A stretch of 64,000 nt of DNA from Colwellia piezophila ATCC BAA-637. Lineage in GTDB: Bacteria; Pseudomonadota; Gammaproteobacteria; Enterobacterales; Alteromonadaceae. Where the stretch lies: positions 62,001-126,000 of the forward strand of contig NZ_KB905162.1 in the NCBI RefSeq assembly GCF_000378625.1, given 5' to 3'. The position numbers were made by a program, and so were the translations under genes. Within the stretch, counting starts at the first letter, position 1, and each line of letters opens with the position of its first letter. This document shows positions 52,251-61,768 of this stretch, piece after piece. Below the pieces are notes generated by a model. That model ran no database searches. It was not told where the DNA came from and saw only the letters and a program-made list of their open reading frames with translations.

Positions 52251-53203
52251 GGGTATTCTCCAAGCTAAGGTGAGGCAACATGCCTCAAGACTTAGTTTAG
52301 GAATAAGTGAACGTGTTAAAGGGATGAACGGTGCTTGCCAAACACACCATTACCGCGGAGCGGTTTAGTTCAATGTGCGCTTAGTTGACATGCCGTAGTG
52401 GAGGATCTTAACGACAACTGATAGCCAAAAGCGGAAGTTAGCCTTTGAGTTAAAAACGGCAGATCAGGGATCCTAAATTTGTCGTTTTTATATAAAAACC
52501 CACATCCATTCACAATTGAGGTTGTGCCGAAAATCTTTGCACGGAATTAGATCTCAAATCCCCAAAGCGGACATTGAATCATGTAAGTTTTAAATAAATT
52601 TAGAGTGTTAACCCTAACTCGCTTTCGCCCCCTGAGCGCCATAGAAATATGAAATAAAACTAAAAGGACAAGCCACAGGTTGTATGAAAACTCGTAGCAT
52701 CGAATTTTTATGCGACGCTACGTAAATTATTACGTATTCTTTTAATCCAGAATTTAATCTACATAGCTTTATTTCGCTGATATTATCTAATCATGTCAGT
52801 TCAAAATAGTTTTCACACAGATTATGCAGAGACGTTTGCACTATATTATAGTGCATCAGGTTGTGGCACTTTTACCAATCATAAATACTCCTGATACGAG
52901 GACAAATATGTATTTTTCCGTGCTAAAGGATTAAATGTCACTGATTTATTTTATACTTTCATTTTTTGGGTATTGAATCATAGTTTTAATCTATACTTTG
53001 AAATATCTTGCATCTTTTAGTTGTTTTATGGGATGTTTGATAGAAGAACCGCTATAGTTTACAGTGATGTTACGGAATAACTCGTCGGGGTTTTCATCCA
53101 CTACGCGATAAAACAAACACTGTACTAGGATTAATTTGTAAGGGATATATCAGGTTGTATAAATAGGCTGTGTAAACGCTGTAATCAAAGGTTTGTAGTC
53201 TTC

Positions 53204-56200
53204 ATGAATTTATCCCAATTTAAGATAAAAGATATACTTTATTCTTACGAAGATACCGTAGTGGCGCGTGTTATCCCAAACAATGCTGAATTTGCTAATA
53301 CAACCTCTGAAAAGCCAACCGTTATTATTAAATATCAAAATACGGATTACCCTTCAATAGAATTAGACGCTCGTTGGAGAAACGAATTTAAAATTTTACG
53401 CGCCATCGATTCAAAATGGGTGATTAAAGCACACGCTTTAAAGCGACATCAAAACAGTCATATATTGGTACTAGAAGATTTTTCGTCAACAACGTTAAGT
53501 AACCTCATCGCAACAAACACACTCACATTTAGCCAACGTCTACATATAGCGTGCCAGTTAACCTCCGCCTTAGCTGATGTGCACCGTTTACAATTAATCC
53601 ATAGAGATATTAACCCAAGTAATATTTTAATAGACCCCGCTACACTGCAATTAAAACTGTGCGATTTTGCCTTAACCACTCGTCTTAGTCATAAACAAAT
53701 AAAATGTCTGAATCATGACCTATGGGGGAAGTTTGAATATATTTCACCTGAACAAACAGGACGTACCAATATAAAGGTAGATTATCGCAGCGACTTTTAT
53801 TCGCTAGGCGTTACTCTGTATGAGCTGTTTAGCGGACGTTTACCCTTTACTTCGCAAAATGCGATGACCTTATTACACTCCCATATTGCTCGTACGCCCG
53901 AGCCTTTAGTTAATATAAAACAAGACATTCCATTGGTGGTTTCGACGATTGTCACTAAACTCATGGATAAATCGCCAGAGAATCGTTACCAGAGTACTTA
54001 TGGGCTACAAGCGGATTTAGATAAATGCTTCGATCAATGGAAAAAGAACAATACTATTGAAAACTTTATTTTAGCCGAAGCTGATGTATCTTTTCATTTT
54101 AATGTATCGAATAAACTTTACGGCCGTGAAAATGAACTGGCGACTATTTTAGTAGCATATCAACGCGCCTGCACAGAACATAACGAGTTAGCCATGGTTA
54201 GCGGTTATTCTGGTGTGGGTAAATCAGCCTTAGTACATGAATTACAAAAAAACATTATCGCCACCGATGGTTTATTTATCATGGGTAAATGTGATCAATA
54301 CAACCGTGGGCAACCTTTTTTAGTCTTAATTGAAGCTCTGCAACAGTTACTACAACATCTGTTAAGTGAAAATAGTGAAAAACTCAATCAATGGCGAACT
54401 AAGTTACAAATGACGCTTGGTAACAATGCCGCGATTATTACTGAGTTATTACCCGATTTAGCCTTAATTCTTGGCCCTTCATCAGCATTAACCGTGTTAC
54501 CACCCGCTGAAGCTGAAATGCGATTAAACATGGTGTTTATTGATTTTGTTAATGTGCTGTATTCTAAAGAGCAACCACTGGTTATATTTCTTGATGACTT
54601 GCAGTGGGTTGATATGCCCACATTAACCCTATTACAACAAGTGAACGATAGTAATAAAAATGGCTTATATGTTATTGGTGCATACCGCGATAACGAAGTC
54701 GATGAGGCGCATCCCCTTACGATTGCCTTACAAAAGATAGAACAGGCAAACGCATTAACGAAAATCCATCTCCTCCCGCTAAAATTAAAGAGCGTTCAAG
54801 AATTACTGTGTAATACACTACAGTGCGATTTTGATGAAGTATCGGCTTTAGCTGAATTATGTTTAGAAAAAACAGAAGGCAATCCTTTTTTCCTCAACCA
54901 GTTTTTATTAGCACTTTATCAAGAAGATAACATTAGTTATAACCATAAAAAAGGTAACTGGCAATGGCGTATTGAAGAAATAGACAAGCACTCAATGACT
55001 GAAAATGTTGTTGATTTAATGATTGAAAAACTTAAAAAACTCAATAGCGAGACACAATTGCTTGCGTCTATCGCTGCACATCTTGGCCATAGTTTCAGCT
55101 TGCATCAATTATCATCAGCGTGTAATCACGATACGATAACAACCGCAAAAACCTTATGGCCAGTATTAGAAGCTGGATTTATAGTACCACAAGATGAGTA
55201 TTACCAATTTATCGATGATGAAGCTAGCTTAAACCAATCTCACTATTGCTTTTTACACGATAAAGTTCAACAAGCCGCTTATCAATTAACGCCTGAAGAA
55301 GGTCGTGAACAATTATTACTGCGTATAGGCAAACATTGGTTAGAAAACATAACAGAAGATGAGTTAGACGTTAACCTTTTCACTTTACTACGCGTACTTA
55401 ATGGCGCCATCAACATCATAAATAATACTGATGAATTAAAAAAAATTGTCACGTTAAATTTACGAGCAGGATTAAAAAGCAAAGATGCTGCCACTTATGA
55501 TACGGCGGCCAGTTATCTACGAATTGCTAAACAACATTTAGCAATTGATGCATGGGAAAATGATCCACAGCAAACCTTAGCCGTATACAAAGGGTTAATA
55601 GAAACTGAGTTTTTAGCCGGAAACATCGATACAGCAGGAAATTTATACCTTAAGAGCGTTAACAGTGCCCCAACAAATAAAGCTAAAATAGCCTTAATTT
55701 TAGTGCAAGCAGATCAACATCAGTCACGAGGAATGTTTCCAGATGCCATAGAAGTTTTAATGGGCGGCTTAACACTTTTGAATGTTGACTTCCCAGCAAG
55801 TGAAGCTGAGGCCGAACAACAATTAGTTACTACTTTTACCACGACGAAAAACTTAACGAAGCAATATACTGATGAGCAACTATTAGCCGCAGATAAAATG
55901 ACAAATGAGCATTGTTTACTGCGTATGGAAATACATAATGCTTTAGCTTCCGCTTTTTACTTATCTGGCTGTGCCCGTTCATACGCCACTAACGCCTGTA
56001 ATATGGTGAAATTAACCTTAGAACATGGCCAATGTGAACTTAGCTCCATTGGATATGCTGCTTATGCCACTGCTATGTCTATGATGGGTGAAAAATATCC
56101 TGCTTGTTACCAAATGAGTAAACTGGCAAAAAGTGTTTCAGACTTATGGGAAAGTAAATATCACCGCGCAACCATTTATCAATATTTTGCTTCAAGTTAT

Positions 56201-58300
56201 CAACACTGGTGTGAACCCATTGAAAATTCTTATATTTTTCAAGAACAGATTATTGCTTGGGGAGAAGAAGGCACCAACCTTGTTTTCGCTGGTTATGCCG
56301 TTTTATTTAAGGCCTGTAACAAATTCATTAAAGGCGTGCAGTTAGAAGAATTACAAAAAGACATTGAACAAGGTTTAGCTTTTTTGAATAAAAAGCAACA
56401 GCCTGCAACCATAAACTTTGTCTTATTAGGTGCTTATCAATCATTATTAGCCTTCCAAGGAAAAACACTTATTCCACAAGCATTGAGCACGGAAGCATTA
56501 AACACTGAATCGTTCAACGTTGGCCAATATTTTAATGATGATTTTCATACCCCTTCGATGGATATGGCTTTTTATACTTTTGCAACTCTCCGTTATGCTT
56601 ATCTGATGAATGACAAAGTATTGCAAGCGCAATGCATTCAAAATATTGATATTGTTTGTATGTTTTTACCCGACACACCAGAAATGACAGAGAGCTTGTT
56701 TTACGTCGCTTTAATTTTATTGGATGACAATATTACCCATAAGAATACCAAAGATAATTCCAATAGTAATGCTCAAAATAATGCAAAAGCTAACTTGGAA
56801 AAAGCACAAGAAATTTGTGACCAGTTTCAAATATGGTCCGTTGATAGTCCCAAAAACTATTCACACAAATATTTATTACTCGCAGCAGAAATAGCCAGAG
56901 TTCAAAGGCAAGATGCCCTAGCAACTGAATTTTACAATAAAGCACTTGATGCCGTTGAAATAGCTAATTTCATTCATTGTGAAGCGCTGATTAACGAACG
57001 GTACGCAAAATACTGGGCTGATGTAGGACAGAAACGTATCGCCAAAAATTTTATTAAAGATGCACATTACCTTTATGCTCGTTGGGGGGCTACAGCAAAA
57101 TGTACCCAGTTAGAACAGCAATGGCCGCAGCAACGTTTCAATTTAATCAGTGGTACTGTTCCATTGGGGGGCAGTTCACAAAGTTCAATACACAGCACTT
57201 TCGCTAGCCAGACTCAATTTCTTGATTTACATTCACTGCTAAAAGTTAATCAGCTTTTATCTGAAGAAATTTATGTCAATTCTTTATTAGAAAAAATGAT
57301 GACTGTACTGATGGAAAATGCAGGCGCTCAGCATGGCGCGATTATTATTAACGAAGAAGAACAATTGATAGTGGAAATAGTCGGTTCTATTAATGATTTT
57401 TCTGCTCGTATTGACAGCCAATCACATAACATCAACCTTGATGATGTTGCTGCTGAAAAACAGCCTTTATTACCCGATACTTTAATTCGTTATACGCAAA
57501 CAACCATGCAAACATTGATCATTGATAATCCAGGCGAAGATGCTCGTTTTATTAATAATAGTTACTTACGGATGAACAATCCCAAGTCGGTTCTGTGTTT
57601 GCCTATTATTAGCCAAGGTCGATTAATCGCTATCGTTTATTTGGAAAATAACATTACGGAACACGCTTTTACTAAAAAACATAAAGATACGGTTGAGCTT
57701 ATTTCAGCACAAGCTGCTGTTTCATTAATTAATGCACGGCATTATGAAACACTAGAAAAGAAAGTCGCACAGCGTACTGAAGAATTGCAGTTATTGGCGA
57801 TTAAAGATGGTCTTACCGGTATTTTTAATCGCCGTGAATTTGATACCACCTTAGAGAAAGAGTGGAGTCGGGCTTCTCGAGAATTTGGTTCATTATCATT
57901 AATAATGATAGATATAGATTATTTTAAAGCTTATAACGATAATTACGGACATCCCGAGGGTGATTCTTGTATAAAGTTAATTGCTCAAACGTTAAGTTCA
58001 GTAGTTGCGCGTAAAAATGATTTTGTCGCTCGTTATGGTGGTGAAGAGTTTGTTATTTTAATGACAACATCAGATCAAAACGCGGTTGAAAGTCTTGCTC
58101 AACGTTGTATCAAAAAAATTAGGGATTTAGCCATTCCTCATCAATTTTCAGAAAACGCCGAACATGTCACCATAAGTATTGGTATTGCAACGATAAAAGC
58201 ATTACCTAATGTAGAGCCTACTACGTTAATAAAACAAGCAGATATAGCTTTATATCAATCAAAAGCAAATGGTCGTGATCAATATACCTTCTCTATATAG
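53204..58300 (+). CDS. Ser/Thr kinase - AAA ATPase - TPR - GAF - GGDEF giant signalling protein
   Basis: The 1698-residue cytosolic protein starts with a eukaryotic-type kinase domain (residues about 5-275; VIIKY lysine, IHRDINPSNILI catalytic loop, DFA in place of DFG, then YISPEQTGR and SDFYSLGVTLYEL). A predicted AAA_16 ATPase follows (about 300-600; Walker A SGYSGVGKSALVHEL, Walker B VIFLDDLQWVD), then a helical TPR-like region of about 700 residues, a GAF domain (about 1355-1510) and a GGDEF domain with RYGGEEF near residue 1612. Relatives with this layout often end in a histidine kinase; here cyclic-di-GMP synthesis is the output. The DFA variant leaves kinase activity open. It is flanked by long non-coding stretches and stands alone. 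Confidence 0.9.
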   Translation: MNLSQFKIKDILYSYEDTVVARVIPNNAEFANTTSEKPTVIIKYQNTDYPSIELDARWRNEFKILRAIDSKWVIKAHALKRHQNSHILVLEDFSSTTLSNLIATNTLTFSQRLHIACQLTSALADVHRLQLIHRDINPSNILIDPATLQLKLCDFALTTRLSHKQIKCLNHDLWGKFEYISPEQTGRTNIKVDYRSDFYSLGVTLYELFSGRLPFTSQNAMTLLHSHIARTPEPLVNIKQDIPLVVSTIVTKLMDKSPENRYQSTYGLQADLDKCFDQWKKNNTIENFILAEADVSFHFNVSNKLYGRENELATILVAYQRACTEHNELAMVSGYSGVGKSALVHELQKNIIATDGLFIMGKCDQYNRGQPFLVLIEALQQLLQHLLSENSEKLNQWRTKLQMTLGNNAAIITELLPDLALILGPSSALTVLPPAEAEMRLNMVFIDFVNVLYSKEQPLVIFLDDLQWVDMPTLTLLQQVNDSNKNGLYVIGAYRDNEVDEAHPLTIALQKIEQANALTKIHLLPLKLKSVQELLCNTLQCDFDEVSALAELCLEKTEGNPFFLNQFLLALYQEDNISYNHKKGNWQWRIEEIDKHSMTENVVDLMIEKLKKLNSETQLLASIAAHLGHSFSLHQLSSACNHDTITTAKTLWPVLEAGFIVPQDEYYQFIDDEASLNQSHYCFLHDKVQQAAYQLTPEEGREQLLLRIGKHWLENITEDELDVNLFTLLRVLNGAINIINNTDELKKIVTLNLRAGLKSKDAATYDTAASYLRIAKQHLAIDAWENDPQQTLAVYKGLIETEFLAGNIDTAGNLYLKSVNSAPTNKAKIALILVQADQHQSRGMFPDAIEVLMGGLTLLNVDFPASEAEAEQQLVTTFTTTKNLTKQYTDEQLLAADKMTNEHCLLRMEIHNALASAFYLSGCARSYATNACNMVKLTLEHGQCELSSIGYAAYATAMSMMGEKYPACYQMSKLAKSVSDLWESKYHRATIYQYFASSYQHWCEPIENSYIFQEQIIAWGEEGTNLVFAGYAVLFKACNKFIKGVQLEELQKDIEQGLAFLNKKQQPATINFVLLGAYQSLLAFQGKTLIPQALSTEALNTESFNVGQYFNDDFHTPSMDMAFYTFATLRYAYLMNDKVLQAQCIQNIDIVCMFLPDTPEMTESLFYVALILLDDNITHKNTKDNSNSNAQNNAKANLEKAQEICDQFQIWSVDSPKNYSHKYLLLAAEIARVQRQDALATEFYNKALDAVEIANFIHCEALINERYAKYWADVGQKRIAKNFIKDAHYLYARWGATAKCTQLEQQWPQQRFNLISGTVPLGGSSQSSIHSTFASQTQFLDLHSLLKVNQLLSEEIYVNSLLEKMMTVLMENAGAQHGAIIINEEEQLIVEIVGSINDFSARIDSQSHNINLDDVAAEKQPLLPDTLIRYTQTTMQTLIIDNPGEDARFINNSYLRMNNPKSVLCLPIISQGRLIAIVYLENNITEHAFTKKHKDTVELISAQAAVSLINARHYETLEKKVAQRTEELQLLAIKDGLTGIFNRREFDTTLEKEWSRASREFGSLSLIMIDIDYFKAYNDNYGHPEGDSCIKLIAQTLSSVVARKNDFVARYGGEEFVILMTTSDQNAVESLAQRCIKKIRDLAIPHQFSENAEHVTISIGIATIKALPNVEPTTLIKQADIALYQSKANGRDQYTFSI

Positions 58301-59321
58301 AGATAATTATTACGGAGTGACGTCATATCCTTACGCCTAATGATTTAATGACCGCTTGTGGCATCAGTTCCCCTAAAGAGCAACCGATAGCTAAAGTCTA
58401 TAATGCGCAAGTTGCGCATAAAATCTATGGCGCAATGTGCCCCATACCGCCACAGAATTTAATACCTAAAATCATATTAATCTAATGTCCGCTTTGTTAT
58501 TTTCTAATCAAATTAGAATTTTTGACTTTATAAATTCCTGATGAAATTTAGAACAATTCTATTATCTAACGCCGGCTTATTTTCATCGGTTCAAATGTCG
58601 CTAGATAAGCCAAGGCTAAGGTCTTCTTTCGTATCAAAGTAGTCGTTAGACAGGGTGATTTGGAACAACAAATTTAGACCGCAAAGTGGTAGCTACTGCC
58701 CTTAACCACTCACTTTAATAAATTAGTATATTCCAAATAAAGTAGCTATTTTGTTAAGAGCTTCTTTGTGCGCATAACAGACCAAATCAACTTCCTGATT
58801 TACTCAAAATTAGGTGCGCTATTGATACGTAAGCTGACAGAATAATTTGAATATGCCATGCACACTCTGTTAAGGTTTGTTGAAGTGAACAACATTAAAA
58901 CTTAAAACTTTTCTGCTGGATTTTAAGTTGACATTTAAGTAAGGCCCACACATCATTAACAGCACCAAAGACAATATGACTAAAGTAGAGTTACAACTAT
59001 ACTTAAACCCAATATAATCACTATGTGTAGCTGTATTTTAAATAAAGTGCATAAATAAACCTTAATGTGATAAATAACAATTTTTATTCTGATTATATAG
59101 TTAGTTTATAAATGTCAAAACTTAGCGGAGTTAAAGCAACTCGTCGATAAATTCATATACAGTGAAAGGAGGGCGCACTTAAGCTTAGGTATGAAAACAC
59201 CAAACCAAGTACATAAAAAAGACCAGCAAGTAGAAGCTACTTGCCTTCCATTAAAAACTATCAACGTATATTAGGACGGGACAGTGTTTAACAATGATAT
59301 ATATTAAAGAGGCTTAACCAA
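58301..59321. other. Long intergenic region
   Basis: These 1021 bases contain no convincing gene. A 45-codon frame at 58348-58485 lacks a ribosome binding site. GCAAGTAG and CTACTTGC form a small hairpin at 59225-59243, and AACTTAAAAC faces GATTTTAAGTT near 58899-58929. AATGTCCGCTTTG at 58484-58496 is the inverse of 52563-52575. Confidence 0.45.
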
Positions 59322-61352
59322 TTGAAAATAATCAATCCCCGTGAAAGTTTTCAGCTTAGTTCTCTTATTATGTCACTCCGTGAAACGCAGCTAAGTACAC
59401 TATATTATTCTCTTGCCCTCGCTTTTTCAGTGCTCTTGTTTTCAGCAAATGTGCACGCTGTAGAGAAGGTGGTATTGCAACTCAAGTGGAAGCATCAATT
59501 TCAATTTGCGGGTTTTTATGCTGCCGTGAAGCAAGGCTATTATGAGGAAGAGGGTCTGAGTGTTGAAATTCGATCTGCCGATATGCAGCGCAGTACCTCG
59601 GAAGTAGTGCTCAGTGGTGACGCCCAGTATGGTATTTCTGATTCCAGCTTGGTGTTATCTAGGCTAAAGGGGCGACCCTTGGTGGTGCTTGCAGCAATTT
59701 TTCAACACAGCCCTATGGTTCTGTTGACCTTGGAGTCTTCAAGGATAATCAGTCCTCTGGAGCTGAAAAACAAGAGGGTAATGTATCAACGTAATATCGA
59801 TGACGCTGTTTTATTAGCCATGTTTATTGAGATGGGTTTAAGAGAAAATGATCATATTTATGTGCCGCATACTTTTAGTGATAACGCTTTAATCAATGCT
59901 AATGTTGATGCTATGTCGGCCTATATCACAGATCAGCCCTATTTCTTTAGGGAGCGTGGAATAGCAATCAATATCATCTCACCCGCGAACTATGGCATCG
60001 ATTTTTATGGTGATATGATTTTTGTCGAAGAACAATACCTGTTGGCTCACAAGGATCAAGTCTTGGCTTTCCGTCGTGCTAGTCTTAGGGGCTGGGACTA
60101 TGCCATAAAACACCAGGAAGAAGTGGTCGATTGGATTTTGGCGAATATGGAAACCGATAAATCCCGTGATCATTTGCTCTTTGAAGCGGAAAGAACTGAA
60201 CGCTTGATTCAACCAGATCTGGTGGAGTTGGGGTACTTTAGTCATAACCGTTTTCTCCGCATTGCCAATATTTATCGACAGTTGGGTTTTGCGCCTGCCC
60301 ACGCAGAAATATCAGGTATTAATTATCTCGACTATTACAAGGAAGATGGTCGCAATCTCCGATGGTTGTACATAACTGGATTGATTTTTCTCTCACTATC
60401 CATTCTTGCACTGGTATTATGGATACTTAACCTGCGACTTAAGGCTAAAGTCGTCTCGCGTACTAGGGAGCTTGAGGAGACGACTCGCTCTCTAGAGCAG
60501 CATCTTAGAGTATTAGACCAATATGTAATTACCGCCTCATTTACACAGGACTGCACATTAACAGAAGTATCGAAAGCATTATGTAATATATCTAGATACG
60601 AAAGACAAGAGCTTATCGGTAAGCCACTCTCGTTTTTGCTTCATCCTGATACGCCTGAGGACACTTACAGCAGCCTATTGGAGGCGATTAAAAATGGCCA
60701 GAATTGGTCCGGTGAACTCCTCTATTGCGACAGTCAGGGAGACGATTGTTGGATATATACTGAAATTGAGCCACAACAAGACAGAAATGGATTAACCACG
60801 GGTTACACCGCAATATCGGTTGATGTTAGTGACAAGAAAAAAATGGAAATAATGTCGACCACCGATAGTCTCACGGGTTTAGCAAACCGCCGCAAGTTGG
60901 ATGACGCACTTGCACAATCTTTGGCCGAAGCACAACGCTATAATAAACCCTTATCAGTTGTAATGTTGGATATTGATAAATTTAAAGTGGTTAACGATAG
61001 CTATGGTCATATTGTTGGCGACCAAGTAATTAAAACTATAGCTAACTTATTGAAGTCGAATGTACGCGATAGCGACATTTCTGGCCGTTGGGGCGGTGAG
61101 GAATTTTTGTTAGTTTGCCCTGAGACTGAACTAATGGGAGCACAGCGCGTTTCTGAATTACTACGACAAATTATCAACGGCCACCATTTTCTTGATATCC
61201 CCAACCAGAGCTGTTCCTTTGGAGTGGCGCAGTGGGATCACACTGAGTCTCTGAATACTTTACTGGAACGAGCCGATAAGGCCCTCTACTCAGCAAAAAC
61301 AAAGGGTCGAAATCGCGTGGAGTTAGGGCGTGTTAGTGGCTCGGTTGAATAA
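59322..61352 (+). CDS. NMT1/THI5-like periplasmic sensor with PAS and GGDEF domains
   Basis: The 676-residue protein starts at TTG 59322 after AAAGAGG; ATG 59370 is an alternative. A signal or anchor segment (about residues 28-46) precedes an NMT1/THI5-like binding domain: VVLQLKWKHQFQFAGFYAAV, QGYYEEEGLSVEIRSAD, YGISDSSLVLSRLKGRPLV. A transmembrane helix at about 345-367 (LYITGLIFLSLSILALVLWI), a PAS domain (about 390-505) and a GGDEF domain with GRWGGEEFLLV near residue 590 follow. Binding of a pyrimidine-like or other ligand outside the cell would control cyclic-di-GMP synthesis inside. The binding-domain family is known for thiamine precursors, but sensor versions are not characterised. 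Confidence 0.9.
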   Translation: MKIINPRESFQLSSLIMSLRETQLSTLYYSLALAFSVLLFSANVHAVEKVVLQLKWKHQFQFAGFYAAVKQGYYEEEGLSVEIRSADMQRSTSEVVLSGDAQYGISDSSLVLSRLKGRPLVVLAAIFQHSPMVLLTLESSRIISPLELKNKRVMYQRNIDDAVLLAMFIEMGLRENDHIYVPHTFSDNALINANVDAMSAYITDQPYFFRERGIAINIISPANYGIDFYGDMIFVEEQYLLAHKDQVLAFRRASLRGWDYAIKHQEEVVDWILANMETDKSRDHLLFEAERTERLIQPDLVELGYFSHNRFLRIANIYRQLGFAPAHAEISGINYLDYYKEDGRNLRWLYITGLIFLSLSILALVLWILNLRLKAKVVSRTRELEETTRSLEQHLRVLDQYVITASFTQDCTLTEVSKALCNISRYERQELIGKPLSFLLHPDTPEDTYSSLLEAIKNGQNWSGELLYCDSQGDDCWIYTEIEPQQDRNGLTTGYTAISVDVSDKKKMEIMSTTDSLTGLANRRKLDDALAQSLAEAQRYNKPLSVVMLDIDKFKVVNDSYGHIVGDQVIKTIANLLKSNVRDSDISGRWGGEEFLLVCPETELMGAQRVSELLRQIINGHHFLDIPNQSCSFGVAQWDHTESLNTLLERADKALYSAKTKGRNRVELGRVSGSVE

Positions 61353-61768
61353 TAGAATGTTGCGTCGACTAATTGGATCCACAGCTCAAAAGAAGACATT
61401 AAGTTTTTCAGAAGCTAATGTCTGTTATGGTGGTAACAGTGAGCCTTAGCTCGTAATCAAATGATCAACTAAAAACAGGTCACCGCTAAGGACTTCTTGG
61501 TGCATTAAGCGGAAGTCTTAATAGCTAACTTCTTCTTTGCGCACTTAGTGAATTAAATACGGTGTAGTAGGTTTGCCCTAACAACTAAACACTATCTGTA
61601 TACGATAACCCCATAATTAGATTACGGACAACCTCCAAATCCCGCCATCACCAATGAGTTCGTTATTTGTACAATTAATCTAATTATCATTATCATTAAA
61701 CCGTCAACTCAGCTATAATACGCGACTTGAAAAATCCATGATCACTTTTTCGTTCGGAGTATAGGCTT
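61353..61768. other. Intergenic region upstream of ybiT
   Basis: AGACATTA (61394-61401) and TAATGTCT (61416-61423) form a weak hairpin behind the sensor gene. The promoter and a Fur-like site of ybiT lie at 61682-61719. No gene is seen. Confidence 0.45.
61682..61719 (+). promoter_or_regulatory. Candidate promoter of ybiT with Fur-like hexamers
   Basis: TTATCA (61690-61695) and TATAAT (61714-61719) are 18 bases apart. Overlapping the -35, ATTATC occurs twice in a row followed by ATTAAA (61683-61700), that is three reversed NATWAT hexamers as in Fur sites. Iron control is only a possibility. Confidence 0.35.

Larger units (their letters stand above)
51869..53203. other. Long intergenic region with MITE and integrase relic
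   Basis: This 1335-base gap contains a family D MITE (52005-52158), the N-terminal relic of an integrase gene on the minus strand (52155-52250), and a hairpin CGTAGCATCG/CGACGCTACG at about 52695-52724. CAAAGCGGACATT at 52563-52575 is repeated in inverted form after the kinase gene (58484-58496). No complete gene is seen. The last 300 bases probably hold the promoter of the kinase gene. Confidence 0.55.

Noticed and set aside
58348-58485. 45-codon ORF after the giant kinase gene
   Set aside because: No ribosome binding site, no family resemblance and a neighbouring frame full of stops. It might be a relic but cannot be supported.
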